In this document: piece by piece, positions 32,137 through 40,426 of the stretch
Numbering within the stretch: the stretch's first letter is position 1
Layout: each line of letters opens with the position of its first letter
Translations under genes and position numbers: made by a program
Source: Patulibacter brassicae
Lineage (GTDB): Bacteria > Actinomycetota > Thermoleophilia > Solirubrobacterales > Solirubrobacteraceae
Length of the DNA: 64,000 bases
Assembly (NCBI RefSeq): GCF_033949425.1
Contig: NZ_JAXAVX010000014.1
Coordinates: 1-64,000, forward strand
Direction: 5' to 3'
Notes under the pieces: model-generated
Seen by the model: the letters and a program-made list of their open reading frames with translations, nothing else
Databases searched by the model: none
Told to the model about the DNA's origin: nothing

Positions 32137-33561
32137 ATGTCGACGTTTCTTGGGCGCACCGAAGAGCTTGCGACCCTGACCGCCGAGCTCGACGCGATCC
32201 GCGAGGACGGCCTGGGACGGTTCATCTGGGTTCACGGTCGACGGCGGGTCGGCAAGTCGCGGCTCGTGCAGGAGCTGTGCAGTCGCGCGGGCGTCCCGTA
32301 CTGCTTCTTCCAAGCGCCCGAGCGTGGCCGCGAGGCGGCGCTGGCTGACTTCGTCGACGCCGTCTCCGCCTCGACCTTGCCCGACGCCGCGCTGGTAGAG
32401 GGCACGAGCTTCGCTCGCTGGGATGCGGCGCTGATCGCCGCGACGCGGGGCGCCACGGCCGAGGCACCGGTCGTGGTCGTGCTCGACGAGTTGCCGTATC
32501 TCGCGGCGGCCGACGACGGGTTCGCGGCCGATCTGCAGCGGGCCTGGGACCGGGCGCTCGAGAGCCTCCCGGTGCTCCTCGTCGCCATCGGCTCGGACGT
32601 CCGGATGATGGAGGAGCTCGTGCGAGCCCACGCGCCGCTGCACGGGCGTCCGACGCGCCTGCTCCGGGTCGCGCCGCTCGACCCGCGAACGGTCGCCGCG
32701 CTCGTCGGTGCCGGTGACGCCCGCGACGCCTTGGAGCGCTACCTCGTCGTCGGCGGTCTTCCGGCGCTCGCCGCTGCCTGGCGCGGTGCCCGGACACGTC
32801 GAGACTTCCTCCGCGACGCGCTGCAAGACGACCAGACGCCGTTCGTCGTCCAAGCGGTGTGGTTGCTGGACGGCGAGCTCGCGTCGTCCCCGGCGGCCCG
32901 GCGCGTGATCGAGACGATCGGCGCGGGCGAGACGGCATTCACCCGGATCGTGCAACGCAGCGGCGTCTCGCAGAGCGGCGTCATGAAGGCGCTCGAGCTG
33001 CTCGTCGACCGCAAGGGTCTCGTCGAGCGACGATCGCCGCTGGCGGTTCCGCCCCCGGGGAAGAGCGCGAAGTACGTCGTGGCCGACCCGTACCTGCGCT
33101 TCTGGCTGCGATTCGTACGGCCGCACCTCGCGGAGATCACGCGTGGACTGGGCCGGACGGTGGTCGACCGGATCGAGGGCGACTGGTCGTCCTACGCTGG
33201 TCGGGCGATCGAGCCGCTCGTCCGCGAGGCGGTCGAGCGGCTCGCGACAGCAGGCAGCCGGTCGATCCTGGAGGGGACCGCCGCGGTCGGGGGTTGGTGG
33301 CGCCGCGACCACCGGGACGAGGTCGACCTCGTGGGTGCAGACGCCGGCGACCGACCGTCGGCGATCACGTTCGTCGGGTCGGTGAAGTGGCGCACTGCCA
33401 GGCCGTTCGACCGCGAGGACGCTCGGGCGCTCGTCGCGGCGCGCCAGCTCGTCCCTGGGGCTACGCGTGCGTCGCTGGTGGCCGTCTCCGCTTCGGGATT
33501 CGGCGAGCAGTTGGGCATCGACGAACGGTTCACCGCCGAGGACCTCCTCGACGCCTGGTGA
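32137..33561 (+). CDS. Archaeal-type AAA ATPase with DUF234 domain
   Basis: This 474-aa protein has a P-loop ATPase domain (FLGRTEELATL, Walker A HGRRRVGKSRLV, Walker B VVVVLDELPYL, then VVGGLPALAAAW), a winged-helix segment (ETAFTRIVQRSGVSQSGVMKALELL) and a C-terminal DUF234 domain related to PD-(D/E)xK nucleases (RDHRDEVDLVGAD, then FVGSVKWR). The second acidic residue of the nuclease motif (ExK) is replaced by Ser, so nuclease activity may be lost. Such ATPases are often in mobile or defence-like settings; no partner is obvious here. The AT-rich promoter suggests transfer. Confidence 0.85.
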   Translation: MSTFLGRTEELATLTAELDAIREDGLGRFIWVHGRRRVGKSRLVQELCSRAGVPYCFFQAPERGREAALADFVDAVSASTLPDAALVEGTSFARWDAALIAATRGATAEAPVVVVLDELPYLAAADDGFAADLQRAWDRALESLPVLLVAIGSDVRMMEELVRAHAPLHGRPTRLLRVAPLDPRTVAALVGAGDARDALERYLVVGGLPALAAAWRGARTRRDFLRDALQDDQTPFVVQAVWLLDGELASSPAARRVIETIGAGETAFTRIVQRSGVSQSGVMKALELLVDRKGLVERRSPLAVPPPGKSAKYVVADPYLRFWLRFVRPHLAEITRGLGRTVVDRIEGDWSSYAGRAIEPLVREAVERLATAGSRSILEGTAAVGGWWRRDHRDEVDLVGADAGDRPSAITFVGSVKWRTARPFDREDARALVAARQLVPGATRASLVAVSASGFGEQLGIDERFTAEDLLDAW

Positions 33562-33772
33562 CACGTCGTGCCCGCCGGTTCGGCTCCAGCACCTCGTCGA
33601 TCCGGTGGCGCAGCCCGTCCGGGTCGGTCGCGGGATACCGGAAGAGTCGCTCGAGCGCCTCGGCGTAGAGCGCTCGGGCTCGCGCCGGGACGACCAGGCC
33701 ATCGGCGATCGTCGAGCGGAGGTCGGCCGCATCGGCGTCGATCCGCGACAGCGCCTGGGGGTACGGTTCCAT
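33530..33772 (-). CDS. Possible 80-aa helical protein
   Basis: An ATG-started ORF of 80 residues whose composition looks protein-like: ALSRIDADAADLRSTIADG, then ARALYAEALERLFRYPATD and LRHRIDEVLEP, with a basic tail. No family was recognised. It overlaps the 3' end of the ATPase gene by 32 bp tail-to-tail. A TAACGA about 12 nt upstream is a poor -10. It could be a remnant of a larger gene, or chance. Confidence 0.35.
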   Translation of the reverse strand: MEPYPQALSRIDADAADLRSTIADGLVVPARARALYAEALERLFRYPATDPDGLRHRIDEVLEPNRRARRVTRRRGGPRR

Positions 33773-34059
33773 ACGGCGGCTCGTTACGGAGCCCTCGCGG
33801 AGGGCGAACGGTCCGGCTTCTACGAAGAGGCCGCTTTGCGACCAGAGGCACGGCTCGCGAATCGCGCCTGTGATTTGCAGGAGTTTCGCACGCCGTGGCG
33901 AGAGGTCCCGATCGTCGACGCGATTGAGCCGGCTTGAACCGCGCTTCGAACGGGAGAACCAGGCGGGGAGCAGGGAGAACGCTGGCGCGAGCGTCCCCGG
34001 ATGTTGGTGCACCACCTGACCGCTCGCGACGTGCTCTCGCGCGGGATCCGCCGTGCCCC
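33773..34059. other. Intergenic region without recognised genes
   Basis: About 290 bp of somewhat less GC-biased sequence between the 80-aa ORF and the Ddn-like gene. No promoter, hairpin or conserved coding signal stood out; it may hold degraded coding sequence from the neighbouring accessory patch. Confidence 0.5.
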
Positions 34060-34500
34060 TCACATCGCCAGCGACCGCAGGCGGAAGGCCGGGTGCCGGT
34101 CCGCCTCGGCGGCGAACGCCTCGGGCGGATCGGTTGGCCGCGCATCGAAGAACGGGCGCGTGACGGCGACCTCCTGCGCGTAGGCGCGCAGGATCGCGCC
34201 GGACTCGCCGGCGGGCAGCGGTTCGAGCCCGAGCGTCTCCCGTCGCCGGCCCCGGGCGAGCTCGACCTCGCCGGCGGCGCGGGCGTTGCGGACCCACGCG
34301 ACCTCGCCGTAGGGCGCCACGAGGTACTGCTGCCCGTCGCGCTCCACGAGCGTCACCGGGGTCGTGTACCGCTTGCCGGTGCGCCGCCCGACGACGGTCA
34401 GCAGCCAGGTGCGGGGCGGGCCGACGCCGACCCGCAGCCCCGTGCGGACCAGCGCGTTGAGCGCCCGACGGGCGGGGGAGAGGCGGTACGTGCGGGCCAT
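34060..34500 (-). CDS. Ddn/Rv3547-family (nitroreductase-like, F420) protein
   Basis: This 146-aa split beta-barrel protein has the signature WLLTVVGRRTGKRYTTPVTLVERDG and YLVAPYGEVAWVRNARAAGEVEL of the deazaflavin (F420)-dependent nitroreductase group typified by mycobacterial Ddn. It probably reduces quinones or other substrates with F420H2. A minus-strand CAGGAT lies 6 nt before ATG 34500, a weak -10 element. F420 use supports an actinobacterial origin. Confidence 0.85.
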   Translation of the reverse strand: MARTYRLSPARRALNALVRTGLRVGVGPPRTWLLTVVGRRTGKRYTTPVTLVERDGQQYLVAPYGEVAWVRNARAAGEVELARGRRRETLGLEPLPAGESGAILRAYAQEVAVTRPFFDARPTDPPEAFAAEADRHPAFRLRSLAM

Positions 34501-34531
34501 CGGAGGATCCTGACCGGGCGCGTCCCAGGGC

Positions 34532-34720
34532 TCATCCGTGCTGGCCCGCAGGCGCCGGGGGGTCGGCGACGGACGCCGCCTCCCGGTCGAGCTCGGCGAC
34601 GACGTCCGGCGGCGGCCGGCGGCAACCGCATGCGGCGGCGTGCTCGCGGTGCCACGCGACGCGCTGCTCCCAGGTCGCGCGGGGCGGCATCGGGTGGGCG
34701 GCGTGCCAGTCGCGGTTCAC
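34532..34720 (-). CDS. Conserved small protein with AACGCR motif
   Basis: This 62-aa protein begins MNRDWHAAHPMPPRATWEQRV and contains WHREHAAACGCRRPPPDVVAEL, a pattern I recall from a widespread family of short hypothetical proteins in bacteria. The CxC and several His could bind metal. The GTG start at 34720 has GACACT 6 nt upstream on the minus strand. Function unknown. Confidence 0.6.
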   Translation of the reverse strand: MNRDWHAAHPMPPRATWEQRVAWHREHAAACGCRRPPPDVVAELDREAASVADPPAPAGQHG

Positions 34721-34763
34721 GCCACCAGTGTCGTGGGAGGCGCCGGAGCGAGCAAGCGGCCCG

Positions 34764-34769
34764 TACCAT
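34764..34769 (+). promoter_or_regulatory. -10 hexamer TACCAT
   Basis: TACCAT ends 13 nt before ATG 34783 of the ABC-F gene; the leader would be only a few nucleotides long. Confidence 0.45.
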
Positions 34770-34782
34770 CGGACGTCGACCC

Positions 34783-36798
34783 ATGGCCGTCCTCATCGCC
34801 TCCGACCTGCAGAAGGACATCAACGGCAACCCGCTGTGGCAGGGGCTGTCGTTCAAGCTCGAGCGCCGCGACCGGATGACGCTCTCCGGCCGCAACGGCG
34901 CGGGCAAGACGACGCTGCTGCGGATCCTCGCGGGGCAGACGAACCCCGACGGCGGCGGGCTCTCGTTCGAGAAGAACGCGCGGGTGATCCTCCACGACCA
35001 GCGCCCGCCGCGGGAGCAGGGGATCACGCTCCAGGAGTACGTCACCTCCGGCCGCCAGGACCTCGTCGAGCTCGAGCTGACCCTGCGGGAGCTCGAGCAG
35101 CGGATGGCCGACGGGGACATGGACGTCTTCGACGCCTACTCGAAGGCCCAGACGGAGCTCGAGGCGCTCGGCGGCTACCGCTGGCGCGACGAGGCGCTGG
35201 ACATCGTCCGCGGCCTCGGCTTCACCGACGCGGACCTCGACCGCAACCTCGAGACGTTCTCCGGCGGGCAGCTCACGCGTGCCTCGCTGGCCCGCGCGCT
35301 GGCGGCGAAGCCCGACCTGCTGCTGCTCGACGAGCCGACGAACCACCTCGACCTCGAGTCGCTCGAGTGGCTCGAGAAGACGCTCGTCACGTACGACTCG
35401 GCGATCGTCCTCGTCGCCCACGACCGCTGGTTCCTCGAGGCCGTCGGCACGTCGGTGCTCGAGATCGAGGCCGGACGCGGCCGGTTCTTCAAGGGCACCT
35501 GGCACCAGTGGCGCAAGGAGCAGGCGGCCCGCGAGATCGCGCTCGGCAAGGCGATCGCCAAGCAGGAGGCCCAGATCGCGCGGATGGAGGACTTCGTCCG
35601 CCGCTTCTCCGCGAAGGCGACGAAGGCCCGCCAGGCGCAGTCGCGGGTCAAGCAGCTCAGCAAGATCGAGCGGATCAGCCGCGATCCGACCGACGACCGC
35701 ACGATGGGCTTCCAGTTCAAGAAGCCCGAGCGCGCCGGGAAGATCATCTTCGAGCTCGAGCAGGGCCGGATCGAGGTGCCGCCGCCGCGCGAGGTCGCCG
35801 ACCCGAACACCGGTGCTCGGACGATGGTCTCCGCCCCCGACGCGCGCGTCCTGCTGGAGGCCGCCGAGCTCTGGCTCGAGCGCGGCGAGCACGTGAACCT
35901 CGTCGGTCCCAACGGCGTCGGCAAGACGACGCTCATCGAGACCCTCGCGGGCCGCCGGCCGCTCGCCGACGGCACGATCCGGACGGGGCACAACGTCCAG
36001 ATCGGCTACCTCTCCCAGCACGGCGAGGAGCTGCACTTCCCCGGGGCACGCACGGTGATCGAGGCGTGCATAAAGGCGACGGGGCTGAAGCCGAACGAGG
36101 CGCGCTCGCTGCTGGGCAAGTTCCTCTTCTCGGGCGAGGACGCCGAGAAGGAGCTCGACGGGCTCTCCGGCGGCGAGCACAAGCGCCTCGGGCTGGCGGT
36201 CCTCGTCGCCTCGGGGGCGAACGTCCTGATCCTCGACGAGCCGACGAACCACCTCGACATCGAGTCGCGCGAGGCGCTCGAGGCGGCCCTGGAGTCCTAC
36301 GAGGGCTCGATGATCATGATCAGCCACGACCGCGCCCTGCTCGAGGCGATCGGGACGCGGACCGTGGCGGTCGAGGACGGCGAGCTGCACAACTACCTCG
36401 GCGGCTGGCAGGAGTACGTCGAGGTCCGCGAGGAGCGCCAGGCGCTCGAGCGCGCCGCGAAGGAGGCCGCGAAGGCCGCGGGCACGGCGGCGCCGTCCCG
36501 GGGGACGGCATCGGGCGGCAGCACGCGCGAGGAGCGCCCGGCGGCCGGCGGTGGGAAGGCCTCCGCCCCGACGACCGCACCGGCCAAGCCGCTGTCGAAG
36601 AACCGCCGGCGCGAGATCGAGAAGGCCGAGGAGCGGATCGAGCGGGCCGAGCAGGCGCTCTCGGCGCTCGAGGAGGAGCTCGCCGCCCCCGACGCCTGGG
36701 CGACCCCCGAGGCCTCGGCGAAGAACGAGCGGCGGCTCGGCGACGCGCAGGCGAAGGTCGCCGAGCTCTACGACCGGCTCGAGCAGCTCTCCGCCTGA
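34783..36798 (+). CDS. ABC-F family ATPase (translation/ribosome-associated)
   Basis: This 671-aa soluble protein has two ABC modules. Module 1: Walker A SGRNGAGKTTLL, signature FSGGQLTRASLA, Walker B LLLLDEPTNHLDLES. Module 2: GPNGVGKTTLIE, LSGGEHKRLGLA, LILDEPTNHLDIES. A P-site tRNA-interaction-type linker of basic helices lies between (about 245-300, SAKATKARQAQSRVKQLSK). The C-terminal part is Ala/Pro-rich followed by a coiled coil (KNRRREIEKAEERIERAEQ). It resembles Uup/ABCF3-type factors that act on the ribosomal E site. Resistance function cannot be claimed. Confidence 0.9.
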   Translation: MAVLIASDLQKDINGNPLWQGLSFKLERRDRMTLSGRNGAGKTTLLRILAGQTNPDGGGLSFEKNARVILHDQRPPREQGITLQEYVTSGRQDLVELELTLRELEQRMADGDMDVFDAYSKAQTELEALGGYRWRDEALDIVRGLGFTDADLDRNLETFSGGQLTRASLARALAAKPDLLLLDEPTNHLDLESLEWLEKTLVTYDSAIVLVAHDRWFLEAVGTSVLEIEAGRGRFFKGTWHQWRKEQAAREIALGKAIAKQEAQIARMEDFVRRFSAKATKARQAQSRVKQLSKIERISRDPTDDRTMGFQFKKPERAGKIIFELEQGRIEVPPPREVADPNTGARTMVSAPDARVLLEAAELWLERGEHVNLVGPNGVGKTTLIETLAGRRPLADGTIRTGHNVQIGYLSQHGEELHFPGARTVIEACIKATGLKPNEARSLLGKFLFSGEDAEKELDGLSGGEHKRLGLAVLVASGANVLILDEPTNHLDIESREALEAALESYEGSMIMISHDRALLEAIGTRTVAVEDGELHNYLGGWQEYVEVREERQALERAAKEAAKAAGTAAPSRGTASGGSTREERPAAGGGKASAPTTAPAKPLSKNRRREIEKAEERIERAEQALSALEEELAAPDAWATPEASAKNERRLGDAQAKVAELYDRLEQLSA

Positions 36799-37499
36799 CG
36801 CGAACCGCGGGCCGGCGGGCGGCCCTCGAGCCAGAGCGGGTCGCGGCGGGGGCGCGCGGCGACGGCCCGCTCGCCTACGGACGCGTCGCGTCGCGTCGGT
36901 CCCGGCCGGCGGGGCGCCGGGCGCGCGGACGGCGGCTGCGTCGCCCGGCGGGCGCGGACCGCGGCGAGGACCACCGCGACCGCGGTGCCGCCCAGCACCG
37001 GCAGCAGGAGCCAGGCGCTGCGTCCGTCGGTGCCCGACCCGATCGCGTGGCCGACCGCGAGCAGGAACGCCACCGTCGTGCACCGGTGGATGCTGCGCCA
37101 CCGCGTCGCTCCGATCCGCTTGCGCAGGTAGAAGCTCGGCCCGAGCAGCAGCACGCCGTACCCCGCGATCTGGCCGAACCCGGTCCAGACGGGCGCGTGG
37201 TCGACGGCGAAGGGCACGAGCACCTCGACGACGCTCGGCCGCAGCCAGCCGTCGAACAGCAGCGCGAGGACGTGGACGGCGAGCGCGCCGATCGCCGCGA
37301 CGGCGAGCATCTCGTGCACGACCCCGACCTGCTGGCGCAGGTGCGGACGGCGTCGCAGCAGCCCCCCGGCCGAGGCAAGGCCGAGCCAGACGGTGAGGGT
37401 CAGCGCGACGAGCGCGGCGACGCCCGCGGCTCGCGCCGTGAGCCAGGCGGCGTACGCGGTCGGGTCGCGCTGGGCGACGGCGGCCACCACGGGGCTCAC
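36768..37499 (-). CDS. Ferric-reductase-like transmembrane protein
   Basis: This 243-aa protein has about six membrane helices with paired histidines: VVHEMLAVAAIGALAVHVLALLF and IHRCTTVAFLLAVGHAIG, the pattern of the ferric reductase-like (YedZ/MsrQ, haem b) domain. It has a basic, Pro/Arg-rich C-terminal tail. It should accept electrons across the membrane. GTG 37499 overlaps the apbE stop by 4 bp, and its 3' end overlaps the ABC-F gene by 31 bp. It is the third gene of the flavin-transfer operon. Confidence 0.8.
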   Translation of the reverse strand: MSPVVAAVAQRDPTAYAAWLTARAAGVAALVALTLTVWLGLASAGGLLRRRPHLRQQVGVVHEMLAVAAIGALAVHVLALLFDGWLRPSVVEVLVPFAVDHAPVWTGFGQIAGYGVLLLGPSFYLRKRIGATRWRSIHRCTTVAFLLAVGHAIGSGTDGRSAWLLLPVLGGTAVAVVLAAVRARRATQPPSARPAPRRPGPTRRDASVGERAVAARPRRDPLWLEGRPPARGSRQAESCSSRS

Positions 37500-38503
37500 G
37501 CGGACCACCGCCACGCGCCGGCGCGGTCGGTGGCGTGGCGCAGGACCACCCCGTGCTCGTCGACGGCGAGACCGCCGCGCGGCGCCAGGGCATCGACCGC
37601 TGCGGGGCCGCGCAGCAGGGTGGCGCCGGCGAGGATCTCGGCCTCCTCCGCCGTCGGCGCGAGCGCCGTCACCGTCAGCAGGCCGGTCCAGGCCGAGCGC
37701 CCGGACGACGGGTCGATGAGGTGGTGGGCCGGTCGGCCGTCGGGTCGGCGCCAGATCCGGCGGTCGATCCCGGACGTCGCGATCGCCCCGCCCGAGAGGA
37801 GGACCCGACCGACCGGGCCGCCGAGCGGTCCGGCGACGTCGACGGCGAACGGCCGCGTCCGCGCGCCGGGCCCGCCGACGCGCAGGTCGCCGCCGAGGTC
37901 GACGGCCCAGCGGGCGAACGGGTGCAGGAGCGCCGCGGCGCGGTCCGCGAGCCAGCCCTTCGCGGTCGCGCCGACGTCGAGCTGCACGCCGACGGGCCGG
38001 GTGACGGTGCGCTCCCGGCGTCCGAGGCGCACGGACCGCCAACGGCCGTCGTGCGCCGGTGCCGCCGGTCGGCGCGTCGGCGCGTCCCGCAGCGCGGCGA
38101 GCAGCCCGGCGGGGCGGGCGTCGCGGCGGCTCTCGGCGTACCCCTCCGCGACGAGGGCGGGCAGGACGGTCGGGTCGAGCAGACCTTCCGTCCGCGCGGT
38201 GGCGGCCTGTGCGGCGCCCAACGCGTCGAGGACGAGAGGGTGCACGACGACGGTCTCCTCGCGCGCGCGGTTCAGCAGCATGAGGTCGCTGTCGGGAGCG
38301 AAGCGCGTCAGGCGGCGCTGGGCCTCGGCGACGAGGTCGCGCACGGCAGCGACGGCCGCGCCCGGATCCGGGCCGGACGACGGGCTCTCGACCACGACCC
38401 GGCAGGCCGTGCCGAGGGCCCGGAACGTCGATGCGGCGCGGAGCGGCGGCGCCGGGGCGTCGCGGGTGCCGGCGGGGAAGCGGAGGCTCGGCACGGCGGT
38501 CAC
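37496..38503 (-). CDS. apbE: FAD:protein FMN transferase
   Basis: This 335-aa ApbE-family enzyme attaches FMN to a Thr/Ser in exported proteins. It shows RRLTRFAPDSDLMLLNRA near the start (the F-x-x-x-S-DL-x-x-LN block), LDVGATAKGWLADRAA, WAVDLGGDLRVGG, AIATSGIDRRIWRRPDG and the H-x-x-DPSSG motif HHLIDPSSGRSAW. No lipobox or clear signal peptide is visible, so it could act in the cytoplasm or on an anchored partner. GTG 38503 overlaps the stop of the upstream small membrane protein gene by 4 bp. Confidence 0.92.
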   Translation of the reverse strand: MTAVPSLRFPAGTRDAPAPPLRAASTFRALGTACRVVVESPSSGPDPGAAVAAVRDLVAEAQRRLTRFAPDSDLMLLNRAREETVVVHPLVLDALGAAQAATARTEGLLDPTVLPALVAEGYAESRRDARPAGLLAALRDAPTRRPAAPAHDGRWRSVRLGRRERTVTRPVGVQLDVGATAKGWLADRAAALLHPFARWAVDLGGDLRVGGPGARTRPFAVDVAGPLGGPVGRVLLSGGAIATSGIDRRIWRRPDGRPAHHLIDPSSGRSAWTGLLTVTALAPTAEEAEILAGATLLRGPAAVDALAPRGGLAVDEHGVVLRHATDRAGAWRWSA

Positions 38504-38940
38504 GAGCTGCGGGTGGTCAGGTCGGGGCTCGAGGAGGCGGCGTCCCCGGCGCTCGCCGCGGCGGAACCGGCGTCGCCGGAGCTCGTGCCGTCGTCCCACG
38601 AGCCGTCGCCGTCCGCCGTGGCGCTCGACGCGTCGCCGTCGTCCTCGGACCCCGTCGTGGCACCCGACGTCGCGTCGCTCCCGTCGCTCGTCGTCGTGCT
38701 CGTCGCGGCGCCGGAGGCGACCGTGCCGAGTCGCGGGTCGTCGCCCGACGCCACGCGTGCGCCGAGCAGCACGAGGACCACGAGGAACGTGGCGGCAGTC
38801 GAGCCGGCGGTGGCGATCGCCGCGCGCCGGCGGAAGCGGCGACGCTGCAGGGCACGCGCCAGGCGAGCGCGCTCGCCGGCGTCGCCCGGGGGCGCCGCGT
38901 CGCGCTCCGGGGCCGGCGGGTCGGGGGTCACGCGGTGCAT
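38500..38940 (-). CDS. Small single-pass protein with a DxxSGAT flavinylation-like motif
   Basis: This 146-aa protein has a basic N-terminus, one membrane helix (about 42-61, ATAGSTAATFLVVLVLLGA) and an extracytoplasmic Ser/Thr/Asp/Gly-rich tail. In the tail, DATSGAT (nt 38656-38676) matches the Dxx(S/T)GA(S/T) site used by ApbE to attach FMN. No recognisable FMN_bind fold surrounds it. Its gene overlaps apbE by 4 bp. It could be a natural ApbE substrate and electron carrier, or a low-complexity stalk protein that matches by chance. Start ATG 38940 has no clear -10 or Shine-Dalgarno. Confidence 0.65.
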   Translation of the reverse strand: MHRVTPDPPAPERDAAPPGDAGERARLARALQRRRFRRRAAIATAGSTAATFLVVLVLLGARVASGDDPRLGTVASGAATSTTTSDGSDATSGATTGSEDDGDASSATADGDGSWDDGTSSGDAGSAAASAGDAASSSPDLTTRSS

Positions 38941-39123
38941 GGGCCGATGGTCCGCCGCCGGGATGAGGCGGACGTGAGCACGGGCCGAGAGGCCCGTCCG
39001 GAACGGCTGGGAGGTTCCTGAGCGGCGGACCGCCAGCGGCGCGCGGTCGCCGGCGGGTCTGCGGGCGAGACCTTCCGGAGCGGTCGCCCGTCCGCTGGGA
39101 TCGACCCGAGCCGCGGTCCCGGC

Positions 39124-39129
39124 TAGCGT
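39124..39129 (+). promoter_or_regulatory. -10 hexamer TAGCGT, leaderless-type promoter
   Basis: TAGCGT ends 8 nt before GTG 39138 of the chorismate-binding enzyme gene. Confidence 0.6.
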
Positions 39130-39137
39130 GCCGGGGC

Positions 39138-40154
39138 GTGCCCGCCCGACCACAGCTCCCGCGCGCCCGCTTCGGCGACCTCCTCGCCGAGGACCTCGTC
39201 GCCGTCACCGACGACCCGGCGGTCGTCGACCGCGGTGGTCGCTGGGCGGTCGTCGTCGACTTCGAGGGCACGATCACCGCGGCGCGCTTCCGCACGTGGC
39301 GGCGCGCCGACGCGACGGCCGACGCGGTCGGGGGCCGCTGGTCCGGGGTGCCCGCCAGCCGCTGGGACAGCTCGCTCGGGCCGCTCGCCCACGCCGAGGG
39401 CGTCGACGAGATCCGGGCGAGGATCGCTGCGGGCGACGTCTACCAGGTGAACCTCTGCCGGGTGCTCGAGACGCCGCTGGACGACGGGACGACGCTCCAC
39501 GGCCTGCACGCCGCCCTCGCGGCCGCGCACCCGGCGCCGTACGCGAGCCACGTCTACCTGCCCGAGCACGACCTCGACGTCGCCTCGGCCTCGCCCGAGC
39601 TCTTCCTGCGCCGCGACCGCGAGCACCTCGTGACGCGGCCGATCAAGGGCACCGCGGCGACGGCCGACGCGTTCCTGGACAAGGACCGCGCGGAGAACGT
39701 CATGATCGTCGACCTCATGCGCAACGACCTGGGACGGGTCTGCGTGCCGGGGAGCGTCCGCGCCACGGCGCTCTGCGCGCCGGAGCACCACCCCGGGCTC
39801 GTGCACCTCGTCTCGACCGTCGAGGGCACGCTGGCGGACGACGTCGGCTGGGGCGAGATCCTCGCGGCGACGTTCCCGCCCGGCTCCGTCGTCGGCGCCC
39901 CGAAGCTCGCGGCCCTCGACGTCATCCGGCGGCTCGAGCCGGTGCCGCGCGGCCCCTACTGCGGGGCGATCGGCTGGATCGACGCCGACGACGACCACGC
40001 CGAGCTCGCGGTCGGCATCCGCACCTTCTGGCGCAGCGCCGGGACGCTGCGACTCGGCACCGGCGGCGGCGTCACGTGGGACAGCGATCCCGAGGGGGAG
40101 TGGCGCGAGACGGAGCTCAAGGCGCGGCGGCTGCTCGCCGTCGCCGAGGGCTGA
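39138..40154 (+). CDS. pabB: Chorismate-binding enzyme (aminodeoxychorismate synthase component I-like)
   Basis: This 338-aa protein has the C-terminal catalytic core of the anthranilate/ADC synthase family: AGDVYQVNLCRVLET, SPELFLRR, TRPIKGTAATAD, ENVMIVDLMRNDLGRVC, PGSVVGAPKLAALDVI, RGPYCGAIGW and GTGGGVTWDSDPEGEWRE. The PIKGT motif with Lys is typical of PabB (in TrpE it is usually PIAGT). It is shorter than full PabB because the N-terminal domain is reduced. No glutaminase (pabA) or lyase (pabC) gene adjoins it. GTG 39138 has its own leaderless promoter. Confidence 0.85.
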   Translation: MPARPQLPRARFGDLLAEDLVAVTDDPAVVDRGGRWAVVVDFEGTITAARFRTWRRADATADAVGGRWSGVPASRWDSSLGPLAHAEGVDEIRARIAAGDVYQVNLCRVLETPLDDGTTLHGLHAALAAAHPAPYASHVYLPEHDLDVASASPELFLRRDREHLVTRPIKGTAATADAFLDKDRAENVMIVDLMRNDLGRVCVPGSVRATALCAPEHHPGLVHLVSTVEGTLADDVGWGEILAATFPPGSVVGAPKLAALDVIRRLEPVPRGPYCGAIGWIDADDDHAELAVGIRTFWRSAGTLRLGTGGGVTWDSDPEGEWRETELKARRLLAVAEG

Positions 40155-40221
40155 GCCGCGTCGGCGCTGCGCGTCGGTGGCGTGCCCGATCACCGACGGG
40201 ACGGGCCGGCGGGGAAGCTTG

Positions 40222-40235
40222 TAAGGTCGGCCTAA
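40222..40235 (+). promoter_or_regulatory. DtxR/IdeR-like iron box overlapping a -10
   Basis: TAAGGTCGGCCTAA matches 11 of 14 positions of the left part of the DtxR consensus TTAGGTTAGCCTAACCTAA; the right end is degenerate. TAAGGT (40222-40227) itself can be the -10. It lies about 190 nt upstream of the HtaA-domain gene, a class known to be DtxR-controlled in Corynebacterium. Confidence 0.5.
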
Positions 40236-40426
40236 GAACTGCTTCGGCCCGGTGGTGGGGGTGATCCCCTCCCTCGGTGTCCGCGAGTGGTTCGCGACCT
40301 CGTCTCGGCACGACATCGCGTACAGCGTCCGCTGGTGCGTCGATGGCGCACGCCCCGACGGGCCGGAACGTCCGGGCGGCGCCGTGCGCGGCCCGGTTCA
40401 CGCCAGCGCACCAGGAGAGCCCCCTC

